In this document: positions 40,467-49,288 of the stretch, in pieces
Layout of the letters: each line of letters starts with the position of its first letter
Position numbering within the stretch: position 1 is the first letter of the stretch
DNA from: Alterinioella nitratireducens
GTDB lineage: Bacteria > Pseudomonadota > Alphaproteobacteria > Rhodobacterales > Rhodobacteraceae
NCBI RefSeq assembly: GCF_013155465.1
Contig: NZ_JABJVX010000004.1
Location: 186,001-250,000, forward strand
Length of the DNA: 64,000 nt
Reading direction: 5' to 3'
Made by a program: the position numbers and the translations under genes
Notes under the pieces: model-generated
The model's database searches: none
What the model was told of the DNA's origin: nothing
What the model saw: only the letters and a program-made list of their open reading frames with translations

Positions 40467-41198
40467 CTATGCCGCTTTCCAGGCACTCAGGTCGCGCCCG
40501 GTCTGCTCTTCCAACAGGGCGATGTCGTCTTGGTAATAGGCGTGCAGCTTGGCCCGCAGCCCGTCGCTCAACCGGGGCATCACGGGCCAGTCGTTCTTCT
40601 TGAACTTGCGCGCCTTGGCGTTGACTACGAAATCCAGATCGGCATCCGCCACGTCGCGCGCGACATCCAGATCACCCAGGATTGTTGAAAAGAACGCCGA
40701 TTTGTCTGCTACGAAATCGTCGAAGAAATAGACCCGCACCTGCGGCAGAACCTTGCGCCAATGGGCCAGGATCGCCCCGTATAGCCCGAAGGCCAGCATA
40801 TTGCGGGAACTCTCCATCACGTCGATCTCGGGCGCATAGGGATAGCGCGATTTCATCATGTGATGGGTATAGGCGCTGAGGTATCTATCGACGGGATTGC
40901 GCAGGATCACGAGGATCTCGGCATCGGGCAGCACCTCGGCAATCCGCGCGGCCACATCGCCCCGGTCGCCCGGAAGCCGGAAATACTCGGGCGAGGATTC
41001 GTAAGCATGGCGCACGCCGTCCCGCGCCGGGAAATGCGCCGCGTAACTGTCGAGTTTCGCGGCATAATCCGGGTCGAGGAAAAAGTTCAGCTCCTTCGGT
41101 TTCGAGGCCTGGAACTGCGCCGATTTCCTCAGCGCCTGGTGCAGCCATGTGGTCGCCGATTTCTGCGCGCCCGCGATCAGCAGATTGGGAAGGGGCAT
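40467..41198 (-). CDS. Sulfotransferase-family protein
   Basis: The 243-residue protein has the PAPS 5'-phosphosulfate loop AGAQKSATTWLHQAL near residues 9-23 and the 3'-phosphate motif RNPVDRYLSAYTH near 101-113. It transfers sulfate from PAPS to an unknown acceptor, perhaps a surface glycan or lipid. It follows a 79-residue hypothetical gene by 8 bases. Confidence 0.9.
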   Translation of the reverse strand: MPLPNLLIAGAQKSATTWLHQALRKSAQFQASKPKELNFFLDPDYAAKLDSYAAHFPARDGVRHAYESSPEYFRLPGDRGDVAARIAEVLPDAEILVILRNPVDRYLSAYTHHMMKSRYPYAPEIDVMESSRNMLAFGLYGAILAHWRKVLPQVRVYFFDDFVADKSAFFSTILGDLDVARDVADADLDFVVNAKARKFKKNDWPVMPRLSDGLRAKLHAYYQDDIALLEEQTGRDLSAWKAA

Positions 41199-41206
41199 GG
41201 GCGGTC

Positions 41207-41446
41207 CTAGCTCTCGGCGGGGCGCAGGCGGTAGATGCCTTCGGGCAGGTCCAACGCCGCGGCCAGGTCGCGCAACTGGCTTTCCGACAGGGTGATCTTC
41301 TGCACCCGGTCGGTGCGCGGATCAAGCTGCTCCAGCGTGACGCATTCGGCAAAGGCCGCGATGGTCAGATCCTCCTGCAGGGGGGCTGCGCCTTCATCCA
41401 CGAGGGTCACGACCGTGGCGTCGAATTCATGCTCGATGGTAAACAT
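41207..41446 (-). CDS. Hypothetical protein, 79 residues
   Basis: The small soluble acidic protein has no Cys or membrane segment. It opens MFTIEHEFDATVVTLVDEG and ends IYRLRPAES. It is coupled to the sulfotransferase (8-base gap), which suggests related expression. I do not recognise the family, but codon use and the clear ATG support a real gene. Confidence 0.65.
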   Translation of the reverse strand: MFTIEHEFDATVVTLVDEGAAPLQEDLTIAAFAECVTLEQLDPRTDRVQKITLSESQLRDLAAALDLPEGIYRLRPAES

Positions 41447-41547
41447 GGGCCGCAGCTTAGAACCGGTGTCGCGGCTTGCCTAGCCCTGATCTGGGGGCAT
41501 GAGTTCATCAAGGGAAACAAGCGCTTGTAGGCGTGTGACAGGCGGCA

Positions 41548-41561
41548 TTGATCTGCATCAA
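41548..41561 (+). promoter_or_regulatory. FNR/FnrL-type box
   Basis: The sequence TTGAT-CTGC-ATCAA is a perfect match to the FNR consensus TTGAT-N4-ATCAA. It lies 80 bases before the DUF6455-like start. A second palindrome AAGGTCAAGGTTGACCTT (41560-41577) overlaps its end. Low-oxygen control is implied by knowledge of the family. Confidence 0.8.
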
Positions 41562-41640
41562 GGTCAAGGTTGACCTTAGGTCGCAGGCTTTCACCATCCG
41601 CCGTGCCGGGGGGCATGGCCCAAGGCGAAAGGGCTGCAAG

Positions 41641-41892
41641 ATGCCAAGTAGCAAGCAGATGGAGAAACACGGGCGGCTGGTTGCCAGGATGGCCGACCGG
41701 TTGGGCACCGATCTGGACGAGGCCGAGCTGCGCGGCGACCTGAGACCGGGGGAGCGGAACGCGATGGTGTTGAGCTGCACCAACTGCACCTCGCCCGAGG
41801 CCTGTGAGGCCTGGCTGGAAGCGCATGACAGCGCCGGGGATACGCCAACCTATTGTCGGAACGGCGAAAAACTGAAGTCGCTGAAGCCCTGA
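41641..41892 (+). CDS. DUF6455-like small Cys-containing protein
   Basis: The start at 41641 (MPSSKQMEKHG) gives 83 residues. It contains CTNCTSPEACEAWLE with three Cys, and one more Cys near the end, a spacing that could bind metal. It is preceded by an FNR-type box, so it is likely induced at low oxygen. The family name is from memory and should be checked. It precedes dgkA by 88 bases. Confidence 0.75.
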   Translation: MPSSKQMEKHGRLVARMADRLGTDLDEAELRGDLRPGERNAMVLSCTNCTSPEACEAWLEAHDSAGDTPTYCRNGEKLKSLKP

Positions 41893-41980
41893 CAGGGTGC
41901 CGCATGGCGGTTTCCCGGTGACAGGGGGCCGACGCCGCAGTAGCGTCTCTTGCGGGATCCGAAGCGGGGGAGGGGCGAGC

Positions 41981-42334
41981 ATGCTGCGCCGGGAATGGGA
42001 GCGATTGAGGAACCGGTGCATCTGGTCCTGGGCCGGATGGCGGCGGGCCTGGGCCGAGGAACCGAGCCTCAAATTCTGGACCTGCATGAATATCCCTTCT
42101 GCCGCGCTGGCGCTATGGCTTCCTCTAACCCGTTCCGAAACAATGATAATCCTGATGGGCGGTGTGCTGATTCTGGCGGCTGAGCTGCTCAATACGGGGA
42201 TTGAGCGGGTGGTCGATATTGCCGATTCCACGCGCAGCGATCAGGCGCGGGATGCCAAGGATATGGCCAGCGCGGGCGTGGCGCTGAGCGCGATCGCTGT
42301 GGGTGTGGCCTGGGCCGTGGTGCTGGTGGGCTGA
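41981..42334 (+). CDS. dgkA: Diacylglycerol kinase, DgkA type
   Basis: The start at 41981 follows ggggaggggcgagc. The 117-residue protein has three membrane helices and the signature ELLNTGIERVVDIAD, plus a DQARDAKDMASAGV helix. It phosphorylates diacylglycerol in the inner membrane. The stop overlaps the next ATG by one base. Confidence 0.88.
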   Translation: MLRREWERLRNRCIWSWAGWRRAWAEEPSLKFWTCMNIPSAALALWLPLTRSETMIILMGGVLILAAELLNTGIERVVDIADSTRSDQARDAKDMASAGVALSAIAVGVAWAVVLVG

Positions 42335-42681
42335 TGCGGGTGATCGAGGGGGTGATCCGCGACCGGGGGTCGAAATATGCTGTCTCGGGCGCGCCTGTTG
42401 CATCGCGTGCGGATGTGGATGACGTTCTGAAAGCTCTGAAAAAGAAGAAGAAATTCGCAAAGGCCACCCATAATTCCTGGGCCGTGCTGCTGCCCGAGGG
42501 GCCGCTCAAATCCGACGATGGCGAGGCCGGGGCGGGCAATGTGATCTTGCAGGTGCTGGAGGGCGCGGGGGTGCAAGATCACGTTGTCATCGTCACGCGC
42601 TGGTTCGGTGGCAAGCATCTGGGCGGCGACCGGTTCCGGCATGTGGCCGAGGCGGTCCGGGTCTATCTGGCCGAAAAATAG
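42334..42681 (+). CDS. IMPACT/YigZ-type short protein
   Basis: The 115-residue protein matches the N-terminal domain of YigZ/IMPACT proteins: FAKATHNSWAVLLPEG, then DDGEAGAGNVILQVLEG and VIVTRWFGGKHLGGDRF. Full YigZ is about 200 residues, so this is a single-domain version. It is coupled to dgkA. The function in translation control is unproven. Confidence 0.82.
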   Translation: MRVIEGVIRDRGSKYAVSGAPVASRADVDDVLKALKKKKKFAKATHNSWAVLLPEGPLKSDDGEAGAGNVILQVLEGAGVQDHVVIVTRWFGGKHLGGDRFRHVAEAVRVYLAEK

Positions 42682-42682
42682 G

Positions 42683-42729
42683 CGTACACCCCCCGTACAC
42701 CCCCCGATGCACCCCCCGTACACCCCCCT
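42683..42729. repeat. Short tandem repeat cgtacacccccc
   Basis: Four imperfect copies of an 11-12 base unit (cgtacacccccc, one copy cgatgcacccccc) lie just after the IMPACT gene stop. The array could slip in replication. It has no spacer structure and is not a CRISPR. Confidence 0.75.
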
Positions 42730-42749
42730 GGGGCGTCAAAGCCCCGCCC

Positions 42750-43529
42750 TTAACTGCGGATGCGCGCCGCGATCCGGGCCAGCGTGGCGACGACGCTCAT
42801 CGCGGCCAGCGCGGAGGTGCGGGGGCTGGCGGGCAGGGAATGGCCCGAGATGGTGAAGGTGAAGTCTCCGAAATCGCCCTCTGCCCGGACCTCGTGGATA
42901 TTGGTCGTCACGGTCGGATCGGCGATCAGCTCCACCTGCGTGGCCTCGAACCCCAGACCGGCCAGCGCCACGGCGGCGGCGACATTGGCGTTCTTGGGGT
43001 ATTGCAACGCGGCCTCGCGCGCCGTGCCACTGAAATGCGTCTGCGGTCCGTCCATCGGGGCGGTCAGGTCGATCCGGTCCTCGGCGGGCGAGCCGAGCCA
43101 ACCCTTCGGCGGCTTGCGGCCCGTATAGGTGACGGATCTGAGCTGCCCCGCGCGGGCCGATTGCAGCGCGTCGAGCCCGCCGAGCGCGCCGCTGGCCAGA
43201 TGCAGGCGGGCATTGCCGGCCTCGGCGGCGGCTTGCAGGTCTTGCAGGAGACCCGGATTGGCCAGCGCGCCGATGGAGACGGTGATCACGTCGATGCCCT
43301 TGGCGAGCGCGTCGGGGCCGTGGCTGGCCAGCGCCTCATGGCCCGCGCAATCGACGAGATGGGTGACTTGGGCGGGCAGGTCGGCGGCGCAGGCGACACG
43401 GGGGATGTCGGAGGGCTCGGAAAGGCGCGCGGGCCGGACGAGGAGGGCGGCGGGGGGCTTGCCTTGCGCGGCCAGCGCGTCCTGAACGTAAGTCGAGATG
43501 GCACCGGTGCCGATGAGGGCGATCTGCAT
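42750..43529 (-). CDS. nadX: L-aspartate dehydrogenase NadX-like
   Basis: The start at 43529 (MQIALIGTGAIS) has GGAGGA at good spacing; the protein has 259 residues. The N-terminal NAD-binding motif GTGAIS and a C-terminal NADX-like domain with PKNANVAAAVALAG are present. It oxidises L-aspartate to iminoaspartate, a step towards NAD synthesis or nitrogen release. Confidence 0.85.
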   Translation of the reverse strand: MQIALIGTGAISTYVQDALAAQGKPPAALLVRPARLSEPSDIPRVACAADLPAQVTHLVDCAGHEALASHGPDALAKGIDVITVSIGALANPGLLQDLQAAAEAGNARLHLASGALGGLDALQSARAGQLRSVTYTGRKPPKGWLGSPAEDRIDLTAPMDGPQTHFSGTAREAALQYPKNANVAAAVALAGLGFEATQVELIADPTVTTNIHEVRAEGDFGDFTFTISGHSLPASPRTSALAAMSVVATLARIAARIRS

Positions 43530-43719
43530 GGGGGCGTCCTCCGTCTGGATCGCGGTCATGAAAGCCCGGTTTTGCTGGCCGGGGCAAGTGCGGCCGGCAG
43601 GCACCCATACATGCAGCGCAAGCATAGCGGGTCTTCGCGGATGGGCGGTGTTGCCGCGCCGCCAAGGGTCTATCTAGCGCCTGAGACCCAACCTCAGACT
43701 CTCCGAAAGAGACCACCAG

Positions 43720-43872
43720 ATGACTGATACAGATTTCCATATGGCCACGGATGCCGAGATTCGCGCCGTGCTGGCACAGGCAAGGCGATTGCGCGCCGAG
43801 GCGATGAAGGACATGGCCCGGACCGTCGGCCAGTGGCTGACCCGGCCCCGGTTCGGGGTGCGCCCGGCCTGA
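43720..43872 (+). CDS. Small basic protein, 50 residues
   Basis: ATG 43720 to TGA 43872 encodes 50 residues: MTDTDFHMATDAEIRAVLAQ, then an Arg/Ala/Met-rich amphipathic helix (ARRLRAEAMKDMARTVGQW) and a Pro-Arg tail. It resembles short Rhodobacteraceae proteins with a RRLRAEAM core (RSP_7527-like, from memory). GAAAGAGACC lies upstream. It is too short for usual gene callers. Confidence 0.6.
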   Translation: MTDTDFHMATDAEIRAVLAQARRLRAEAMKDMARTVGQWLTRPRFGVRPA

Positions 43873-43959
43873 ACGGGTGCGCGCGCAACATTGGTGGGAG
43901 AAAAGAGAAATGCGGCGCGGGATGCGTCGCATTTTTCGGTTTTGGGGTGACGGCGGCGT

Positions 43960-43984
43960 GGTGGGCAGAACTGCCCACCCTACG
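43960..43984 (+). repeat. Palindromic repeat, copy A
   Basis: The palindrome GGTGGGCAGAACTGCCCACC is followed by the asymmetric tail CTACG. It is one of four copies (others at 50606, 51528 and 56459), all in this orientation. It lies in the gap between two small genes. Confidence 0.8.
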
Positions 43985-44120
43985 AATTCTGGCGCGGAAT
44001 CAAGGCGTAGCCGCAGCGCCATCGTCAGCGTTGACCCGGCAGGCGATTTCCAAGAGAAATCTGCCGAGAGGGGGCAGGGACAAGCTGCTGCCGCTTTTAG
44101 CCCCGAATCTCGATTGCGTG

Positions 44121-44540
44121 TCAGTTCGCGCTCGGGGACGTATACCAGCGATTGAATCGGATTACGCTGTTTTGGGTGTCACTGGGGGCGCCAAACGCTA
44201 TTCTGACTGCGGACGGCGAAGCGCACGAGAATAATTGCTGGCCCGAACTGTTGGTAATACCAATACAGATTCCCGGATAACTCTGATCGACTTCACCAGA
44301 AAAGAGTTCCCACCATCCAAGGTTGCTGGTGCTGCCAGTCAGGTCGCAGACGTTCACAATGCGATTTGCACCGTCCCACGCATATTGCACGATTTGCGTA
44401 TAGTTTCGTCTTGCTTCGGGCAGTGATACGCGAGCACTGGCAACGGCGCGACCAGCGGAACAGTCAGGAGCGGCAGTCGCGGCAAATGAAGAGAGGAATA
44501 GGGCCACAATTGTCAACGCAGATAGGCAAACGTTTTTCAA
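44121..44540 (-). CDS. Exported protein of unknown function, low GC
   Basis: The TTG start at 44540 has GGGAG at good spacing; the protein has 139 residues. A signal peptide is clear (about 1-23, SSFAATAAPDC). The mature part has four Cys and is Ser/Asn/Tyr-rich. Base composition is clearly lower in GC than its neighbours, suggesting acquisition. I do not recognise a family. Confidence 0.65.
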   Translation of the reverse strand: MKNVCLSALTIVALFLSSFAATAAPDCSAGRAVASARVSLPEARRNYTQIVQYAWDGANRIVNVCDLTGSTSNLGWWELFSGEVDQSYPGICIGITNSSGQQLFSCASPSAVRIAFGAPSDTQNSVIRFNRWYTSPSAN

Positions 44541-44592
44541 GGCAATCTCCCAGAATTGGCTGAATATCCTAAACCAAGAATGTACATTCTAG

Positions 44593-45987
44593 CTATGGTT
44601 GTGTCGAGAAATTTGTTTGCCCGCTTTCGTTGACTCGCCCCCACAAATCATACTCCGAGGCCTCATCCACCTCCACCGTGACGATATCCCCTGGCCCCAA
44701 CCCCTCGAACCCCTCGTCAATAAAGAGGTTCCCGTCGATCTCGGGGGCGTCCGCTTTCGTCCGGCAAGTGGCGCCTTCCGCGTCGACCTCGTCCACGATC
44801 ACCTCAAGCCGCGACCCCACCTTGGCCGCCAGTTTGGCCTCGGAAATCGCTTGGCTCTTCTCCATGAAGCGGTGGTAGCGCTCGGCCTTGACCTCATCGG
44901 CCACATGATCGGGCAGGGCGTTCGAGCGCGCGCCCGCGACGTTTTCGTACTGAAAACAGCCGACGCGATCCAGTTGGGCCTCGTCGAGCCAATCCAGCAG
45001 GGTCTGGAACTCGGCCTCGGTCTCGCCGGGATAGCCGACGATGAAGGTGGAGCGCAGGGTGATATCCGGACAATCCGCGCGCCAGGCGGCGATCTCGTCC
45101 AGCGTGCGGGCGGCGGCGGCGGGGCGGGCCATGCGTTTCAATGTGTCGGGATGGGCGTGCTGGAAGGGGATGTCGAGATAGGGCAGGATCAGGCCCTCGG
45201 CCATCGCGGGGATCATCTCGCGCACATGCGGGTAGGGGTAGACGTAGTGCATCCGCACCCAGGCCCCCAGGCTGCCCAGATCGCGGGCGAGGGGGAGGAT
45301 CGGGAACTTGTCGTCGCGGTCCTTCCAGTCCGTGCCATAGGCGGAGGTGTCCTGGGAGATCACCAGCAGCTCCTTGACGCCCGCATCAACGAGGCGTTCC
45401 GCCTCGCGCATCACCACCTTGTGGGGGCGGGAGGCGAGGCGACCGCGCATGTCGGGGATGATGCAGAACTTGCACTTGTGGTTACAGCCCTCGGAGATCT
45501 TGAGATAGCTGTAATGGCGCGGCGTGAGGGAGACGCCGGAGGCGGGCAGCAGGTCGATGTAAGGGTCGGGGCTGGGCGGCACGGCGGCGTGGACGGCATC
45601 CAGGACTTGTTCGTATTGCTGCGGGCCGGTGACGGCGAGGACGGTGGGATGCGTGCCGGTGATGGCCTCGGGCTCCGCGCCGAGGCAGCCGGTGACGATG
45701 ACCTTGCCGTTTTGCGTGAGCGCCTCGCCGATGGCCTCGAGGCTCTCCATCTTGGCGCTGTCCAGAAACCCGCAGGTGTTGACAATGACCGCCTCCGCGC
45801 CCGCGTAATCGGGGGAGATCGCGTAGCCCTCGGCGCGCAGGCGGGTCAGGATGCGTTCGCTGTCGACCAGCGCCTTGGGGCAGCCGAGCGAGACCATGCC
45901 GATGGTCGGCTGGCCGGGGCGGTTTGGCTCCGCGATGCGGGCTTTGGGCGCGAGGTCGGGGCGGAGGTCGGGGGGGTTCTGGCTCAT
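44593..45987 (-). CDS. rimO: Ribosomal protein S12 methylthiotransferase RimO
   Basis: The 464-residue radical-SAM enzyme has N-terminal MTTase Cys residues ([31 protein letters not shown]), a radical-SAM cluster motif [12 protein letters not shown] (CxxxCxxC), and a C-terminal TRAM domain. It methylthiolates an Asp of S12. It is a little longer than the usual 440. Confidence 0.95.
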   Translation of the reverse strand: MSQNPPDLRPDLAPKARIAEPNRPGQPTIGMVSLGCPKALVDSERILTRLRAEGYAISPDYAGAEAVIVNTCGFLDSAKMESLEAIGEALTQNGKVIVTGCLGAEPEAITGTHPTVLAVTGPQQYEQVLDAVHAAVPPSPDPYIDLLPASGVSLTPRHYSYLKISEGCNHKCKFCIIPDMRGRLASRPHKVVMREAERLVDAGVKELLVISQDTSAYGTDWKDRDDKFPILPLARDLGSLGAWVRMHYVYPYPHVREMIPAMAEGLILPYLDIPFQHAHPDTLKRMARPAAAARTLDEIAAWRADCPDITLRSTFIVGYPGETEAEFQTLLDWLDEAQLDRVGCFQYENVAGARSNALPDHVADEVKAERYHRFMEKSQAISEAKLAAKVGSRLEVIVDEVDAEGATCRTKADAPEIDGNLFIDEGFEGLGPGDIVTVEVDEASEYDLWGRVNESGQTNFSTQP

Positions 45988-46092
45988 GGGATCGGGCTAT
46001 AGGGCAGGGACGGCATCGGGGGAAGGGGGCGCTTTACATTGGGGCTGCGCTCATGTCCCATATGTGCGGACGGTCAGCCGGAGGAAATGACG

Positions 46093-46395
46093 ATGCGCGA
46101 CACCGACGAAGACAGGATATCGGGTCGCCTGCATGGTGAGCAGTTCGAGACCGAGGAGGACAGCATCCTTCTGCGGCTGGTCTTCATGGTGATCATCTGG
46201 GTCATGATCCAGCTGGCGCAGACCGTGCTGGGCGTGGCCACTGTGATCCAGTTCATCATCATGGCCGTCCAGAAGGAGCGCAACGAGAGGCTGGCCGAGT
46301 TCGGCACCGATCTGGGCATCTGGATGGCGAAGGCGGCGCGCTACCAGACGGCGGCGAGCAACGTGAAACCCTGGCCCTGGACGGACCTCGACTGA
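46093..46395 (+). CDS. DUF4389-like membrane-associated protein
   Basis: The ATG at 46093 has GGAGGA about 7 bases upstream, giving 100 residues. There are one or two hydrophobic helices (LRLVFMVIIWVMIQLAQTVLG) and then FGTDLGIWMAKAARYQTAAS, ending KPWPWTDLD, which matches the DUF4389 type. The function is unknown. Confidence 0.75.
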   Translation: MRDTDEDRISGRLHGEQFETEEDSILLRLVFMVIIWVMIQLAQTVLGVATVIQFIIMAVQKERNERLAEFGTDLGIWMAKAARYQTAASNVKPWPWTDLD

Positions 46396-46705
46396 AGGCT
46401 AGCGCGCCGCGTTCATCTGCAATCACGCAGGCGCACTCCAACCCATTGAGACGCATGTCCGAGAAGCCCAAAACCGGTTCCCATTTTTGAGCGACATGCT
46501 TGCCTTATGCTGATCGTGGTTCTTATGCGAAGAAAGAGCCAGCGTGCGCCACACCAGCTATGGCGCACGCTGGCGGTGGCTGGATCGTCACAGGCTTCGT
46601 CGTGAGGGACCGTGTTGGAGTGTGATCAGCCATCGTCTTCGCATTGGGCCTGAACGGATACAGGGCGGCATGAAGCGCTCTACGACAAGCATAGGACACG
46701 CGAAG
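46396..46705. other. Non-coding region upstream of the IS110 remnant
   Basis: About 310 bases without a convincing gene. IS110-type elements carry a long non-coding end upstream of the transposase that encodes a structured guide (bridge) RNA. The strong hairpin at 46539 and the segment running into the transposase start fit the decayed end of such an element. The exact element boundary cannot be fixed by eye. Confidence 0.45.
46539..46573. repeat. 13-bp perfect stem-loop
   Basis: The arms ccagcgtgcgcca and tggcgcacgctgg enclose a 9-base loop, caccagcta. It is part of the IS110-associated non-coding region. Confidence 0.75.
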
Positions 46706-46909
46706 ATGATGAAAGATAGCATTGGCATCGATATCTCGAAAGCGCACCTCGACGTGCATCGCCTTACCACCGGCGACGCCGCGCAATTTGCCAATAGGAC
46801 CATGTGAATTCACGCCCTGCGCCGCTGGATCGGCGCGGGTGGCCCCCGACCTCGTGGTCTACGAGACGACCGGCGCCCATCACGCCGCTTTCGAGCGCTT
46901 CAACGCGTG
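46706..46909 (+). pseudogene. IS110-family transposase, N-terminal fragment, decayed
   Basis: Translation from 46706 gives MMKDSIGIDISKAHLDVHRL, the start of the IS110/IS116 DEDD domain with its first catalytic Asp. An in-frame TGA follows FANRTM. The same frame continues IHALRRWIGAGG, then a frame change gives PDLVVYETTGAHHAAFERF and a stop. The remaining transposase is absent. It is an inactive remnant. Confidence 0.85.
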
Positions 46910-47186
46910 ACCGTATCTGAAACCTGCATGGGCCGCGCCAGATACACAGAGTTCTTGACACTCCCCGGCCTGATAGCGGATTGCTTTGCTCCTGCTCGCG
47001 TGCAGCCATGTGCCATCGTCCCCCCCCAAACTTCCCCCTTGCCACCCGCGCCCATCCCCCCTAGAAGGCCCCATCTGCCGAGTCCCCGGATCACCTCCGG
47101 GGATTCGTCGTTTGTCATTCATCCACCAGGTCAAGGGTGACCCGTCTTTGGGGCCTGCTGGTGTTTTGAGAGAAGGAAGAGGCGAC
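46910..47186. other. Leader region before rpmC
   Basis: About 277 bases with no gene. A TTGACA hexamer lies at 46955-46960, but no good -10 follows at 16-18 bases. A hairpin ccccgga-tcacc-tccgggg sits at about 47087-47105. A purine-rich ribosome-binding site (agaaggaagagg) precedes rpmC. The ribosomal operon promoter should be here if rplP is truly absent upstream. Confidence 0.4.
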
Positions 47187-47396
47187 ATGAACGCCAGTGA
47201 ACTGCGCGACAAGACACCGGACCAGCTCCGGGATGAGCTTGCCAACCTGAAAAAGGAGGCCTTCAACCTCCGCTTCCAGCAGGCCACCAGCCAGCTGGAA
47301 AACACCGCGCGCATGCGCAGCGTCCGTCGTGACGCCGCGCGCGTGAAGACCATCCTGAACGAAAAAGCAGCCGCCGCTGCGCAATCGGAGGCCTGA
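47187..47396 (+). CDS. rpmC: 50S ribosomal protein L29
   Basis: The ATG at 47187 gives 69 residues with the L29 helical hairpin ([20 protein letters not shown], then [12 protein letters not shown]). It lies at the start of the run here; in most bacteria rplP precedes it. rpsQ follows after 4 bases. Confidence 0.95.
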   Translation: MNASELRDKTPDQLRDELANLKKEAFNLRFQQATSQLENTARMRSVRRDAARVKTILNEKAAAAAQSEA

Positions 47397-47400
47397 GCCC

Positions 47401-47631
47401 ATGCCCAAACGCATCCTGACAGGTACCGTGACCAGCGACGCCAACGACCAGACCGTCAGCGTTTCCGTGGAACGCCGCTTCAAGCACCCGGTGCTGCAGA
47501 AGACCATCCGGAAGTCCAAGAAATATCGGGCCCACGATCCGGAGAACAGTTTCAAGATCGGGGATACCGTCCGTATCCAGGAATGTGCCCCGATGTCGAA
47601 AACCAAACGCTGGGAGGTGATCGCCTCCTAA
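47401..47631 (+). CDS. rpsQ: 30S ribosomal protein S17
   Basis: The 76-residue OB-fold protein has [20 protein letters not shown] and a C-terminal [17 protein letters not shown]. It binds 16S rRNA in early assembly. An 81-base spacer follows. Confidence 0.96.
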   Translation: MPKRILTGTVTSDANDQTVSVSVERRFKHPVLQKTIRKSKKYRAHDPENSFKIGDTVRIQECAPMSKTKRWEVIAS

Positions 47632-47712
47632 GGGCCATCACACCCGGTTTAATCGAAACCGCGGGGGAAAAGGGCATAACTGAAGCCCTCCCCACAGGTC
47701 GGGAGAAACCAC

Positions 47713-48081
47713 ATGATCCAGATGCAGACCAATCTGGATGTTGCTGACAACTCCGGCGCTCGCCGAGTTCAGTGCATCAAGGTCCTGGGTGGTTCCAAGC
47801 GTAAATACGCCTCCGTTGGCGACATCATTGTCGTCTCGGTGAAGGAAGCCATCCCGCGCGGCCGCGTGAAGAAGGGCGACGTCCGCAAGGCCGTCGTCGT
47901 GCGCACCGCCAAGGAAGTTCGCCGTGAAGACGGCACCGCGATCCGCTTCGATCGCAACGCCGCCGTGATCCTCAACAACAACAACGAGCCCGTCGGCACC
48001 CGTATCTTCGGGCCGGTGGTTCGTGAGCTGCGCGCGAAGAACTTCATGAAGATCATCTCGCTTGCGCCGGAGGTGCTGTGA
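47713..48081 (+). CDS. rplN: 50S ribosomal protein L14
   Basis: The 122-residue protein opens [20 protein letters not shown], the L14 signature. The 81-base spacer before it contains two hairpins: cggttt-aatcg-aaaccg (47645-47661) and a weaker gggc/gccc one. This spacer is long for this position. Its stop overlaps the rplX ATG. Confidence 0.97.
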   Translation: MIQMQTNLDVADNSGARRVQCIKVLGGSKRKYASVGDIIVVSVKEAIPRGRVKKGDVRKAVVVRTAKEVRREDGTAIRFDRNAAVILNNNNEPVGTRIFGPVVRELRAKNFMKIISLAPEVL

Positions 48082-48392
48082 TGGCCGCGAAACTGAAAAA
48101 GGGCGACAAGGTCGTCGTGCTGGCCGGCAAGGACAAGGGAAAGGAGGGCGAGATTGCCTCCGTCGATCCCAAATCCGGCAAGGCCGTGGTCGATGGCATC
48201 AACATGGCCGTCCGCCACACCAAGCAATCCCAGAGCGACCAGGGCGGACGTCTGCCCAAGGCGATGCCGATCCAGCTGAGCAACCTGGCGCTGCTGGATG
48301 CCAAGGGCAAGGCAACGCGCGTCGGCTTCCGCATGGAAGACGGCAAGAAGGTGCGTTTTGCGAAAACCACGGGGGACGTGATCGATGCTTGA
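48081..48392 (+). CDS. rplX: 50S ribosomal protein L24
   Basis: The 103-residue KOW-domain protein opens [20 protein letters not shown]. The ATG at 48081 is preferred over an upstream GTG at 48078. The last 8 bases overlap rplE. Confidence 0.96.
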   Translation: MAAKLKKGDKVVVLAGKDKGKEGEIASVDPKSGKAVVDGINMAVRHTKQSQSDQGGRLPKAMPIQLSNLALLDAKGKATRVGFRMEDGKKVRFAKTTGDVIDA

Positions 48393-48948
48393 TAGTGCAA
48401 ATTACACCCCGCGCCTGAAGGCCGACTACAAGGACCGCATCCGCGCGGCCATGAAAGAGCAGTTCGGCTACGACAACGACATGCAGATCCCGCGCCTGGA
48501 CAAGATCGTCCTGAATATCGGCTGCGGGGCCGAGGCGGTGCGTGACAGCAAGAAGGCCAAGTCTGCGCAGGAAGATCTGACGCTGATCGCGGGCCAGAAG
48601 GCGATGACCACCAAGGCCAAGAAATCCATCGCGGGCTTCCGCGTGCGTGAAGAGATGCCGCTTGGCGCCAAGGTCACGCTGCGCGGCGACCGGATGTATG
48701 AATTTCTGGATCGTCTGATCACCATCGCAATGCCCCGTATCCGCGACTTCCGCGGCGTCCCGGGCAAGAGCTTCGACGGTCGTGGCAACTATGCCATGGG
48801 CATGAAGGAGCATATCGTGTTCCCCGAGATCAACTTCGACAAGGTCGATGAGGTCTGGGGCCTGGATATCGTGATCGCCACCACCGCGAATACCGACGCG
48901 GAAGCAAAGGCGCTGTTGAAGCTCTTCAACATGCCCTTCAACAGCTGA
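48385..48948 (+). CDS. rplE: 50S ribosomal protein L5
   Basis: The 187-residue 5S-rRNA-binding protein has [13 protein letters not shown] and [26 protein letters not shown]. It overlaps rplX and precedes rpsN by 21 bases. Confidence 0.97.
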   Translation: MLDSANYTPRLKADYKDRIRAAMKEQFGYDNDMQIPRLDKIVLNIGCGAEAVRDSKKAKSAQEDLTLIAGQKAMTTKAKKSIAGFRVREEMPLGAKVTLRGDRMYEFLDRLITIAMPRIRDFRGVPGKSFDGRGNYAMGMKEHIVFPEINFDKVDEVWGLDIVIATTANTDAEAKALLKLFNMPFNS

Positions 48949-48969
48949 TCCGCGGAGAGGACCAAAGAC

Positions 48970-49275
48970 ATGGCTAAGAAAGCAATGATCGAACGCGAGC
49001 TGAAGCGTCAGCGCCTGGTGGAGAAATACGCCGCCAAACGTGCCGAGCTGAAGGCGATCGCGTCTGACGAAGACCGCCCGATGGAGGAGCGCTTCAAGGC
49101 GCGCCTGAAACTGGCCGAACTGCCGCGCAACAGCTCGGCCACCCGGCTGCACAACCGTTGCCAGCTGACCGGCCGCCCCAAGGCGTATTACCGCAAGCTG
49201 AAAATGTCGCGGATCAAGCTGCGTGATCTGGCCTCGAACGGCCAGATCCCCGGCATGGTCAAGTCGAGCTGGTAA
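48970..49275 (+). CDS. rpsN: 30S ribosomal protein S14
   Basis: The 101-residue long form has no C-x2-C zinc motif near the C-terminus: it reads [20 protein letters not shown]. This is the zinc-independent type usual in proteobacteria. Confidence 0.96.
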   Translation: MAKKAMIERELKRQRLVEKYAAKRAELKAIASDEDRPMEERFKARLKLAELPRNSSATRLHNRCQLTGRPKAYYRKLKMSRIKLRDLASNGQIPGMVKSSW

Positions 49276-49288
49276 GGGAGGGAAAGCA

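Noticed and set aside
42683-42729. CRISPR array
   Set aside because: Units are contiguous without spacers and no cas genes are present.
46955-46990. Strong promoter at TTGACA 46955
   Set aside because: The -35 hexamer is perfect but no acceptable -10 lies at 16-18 bases.
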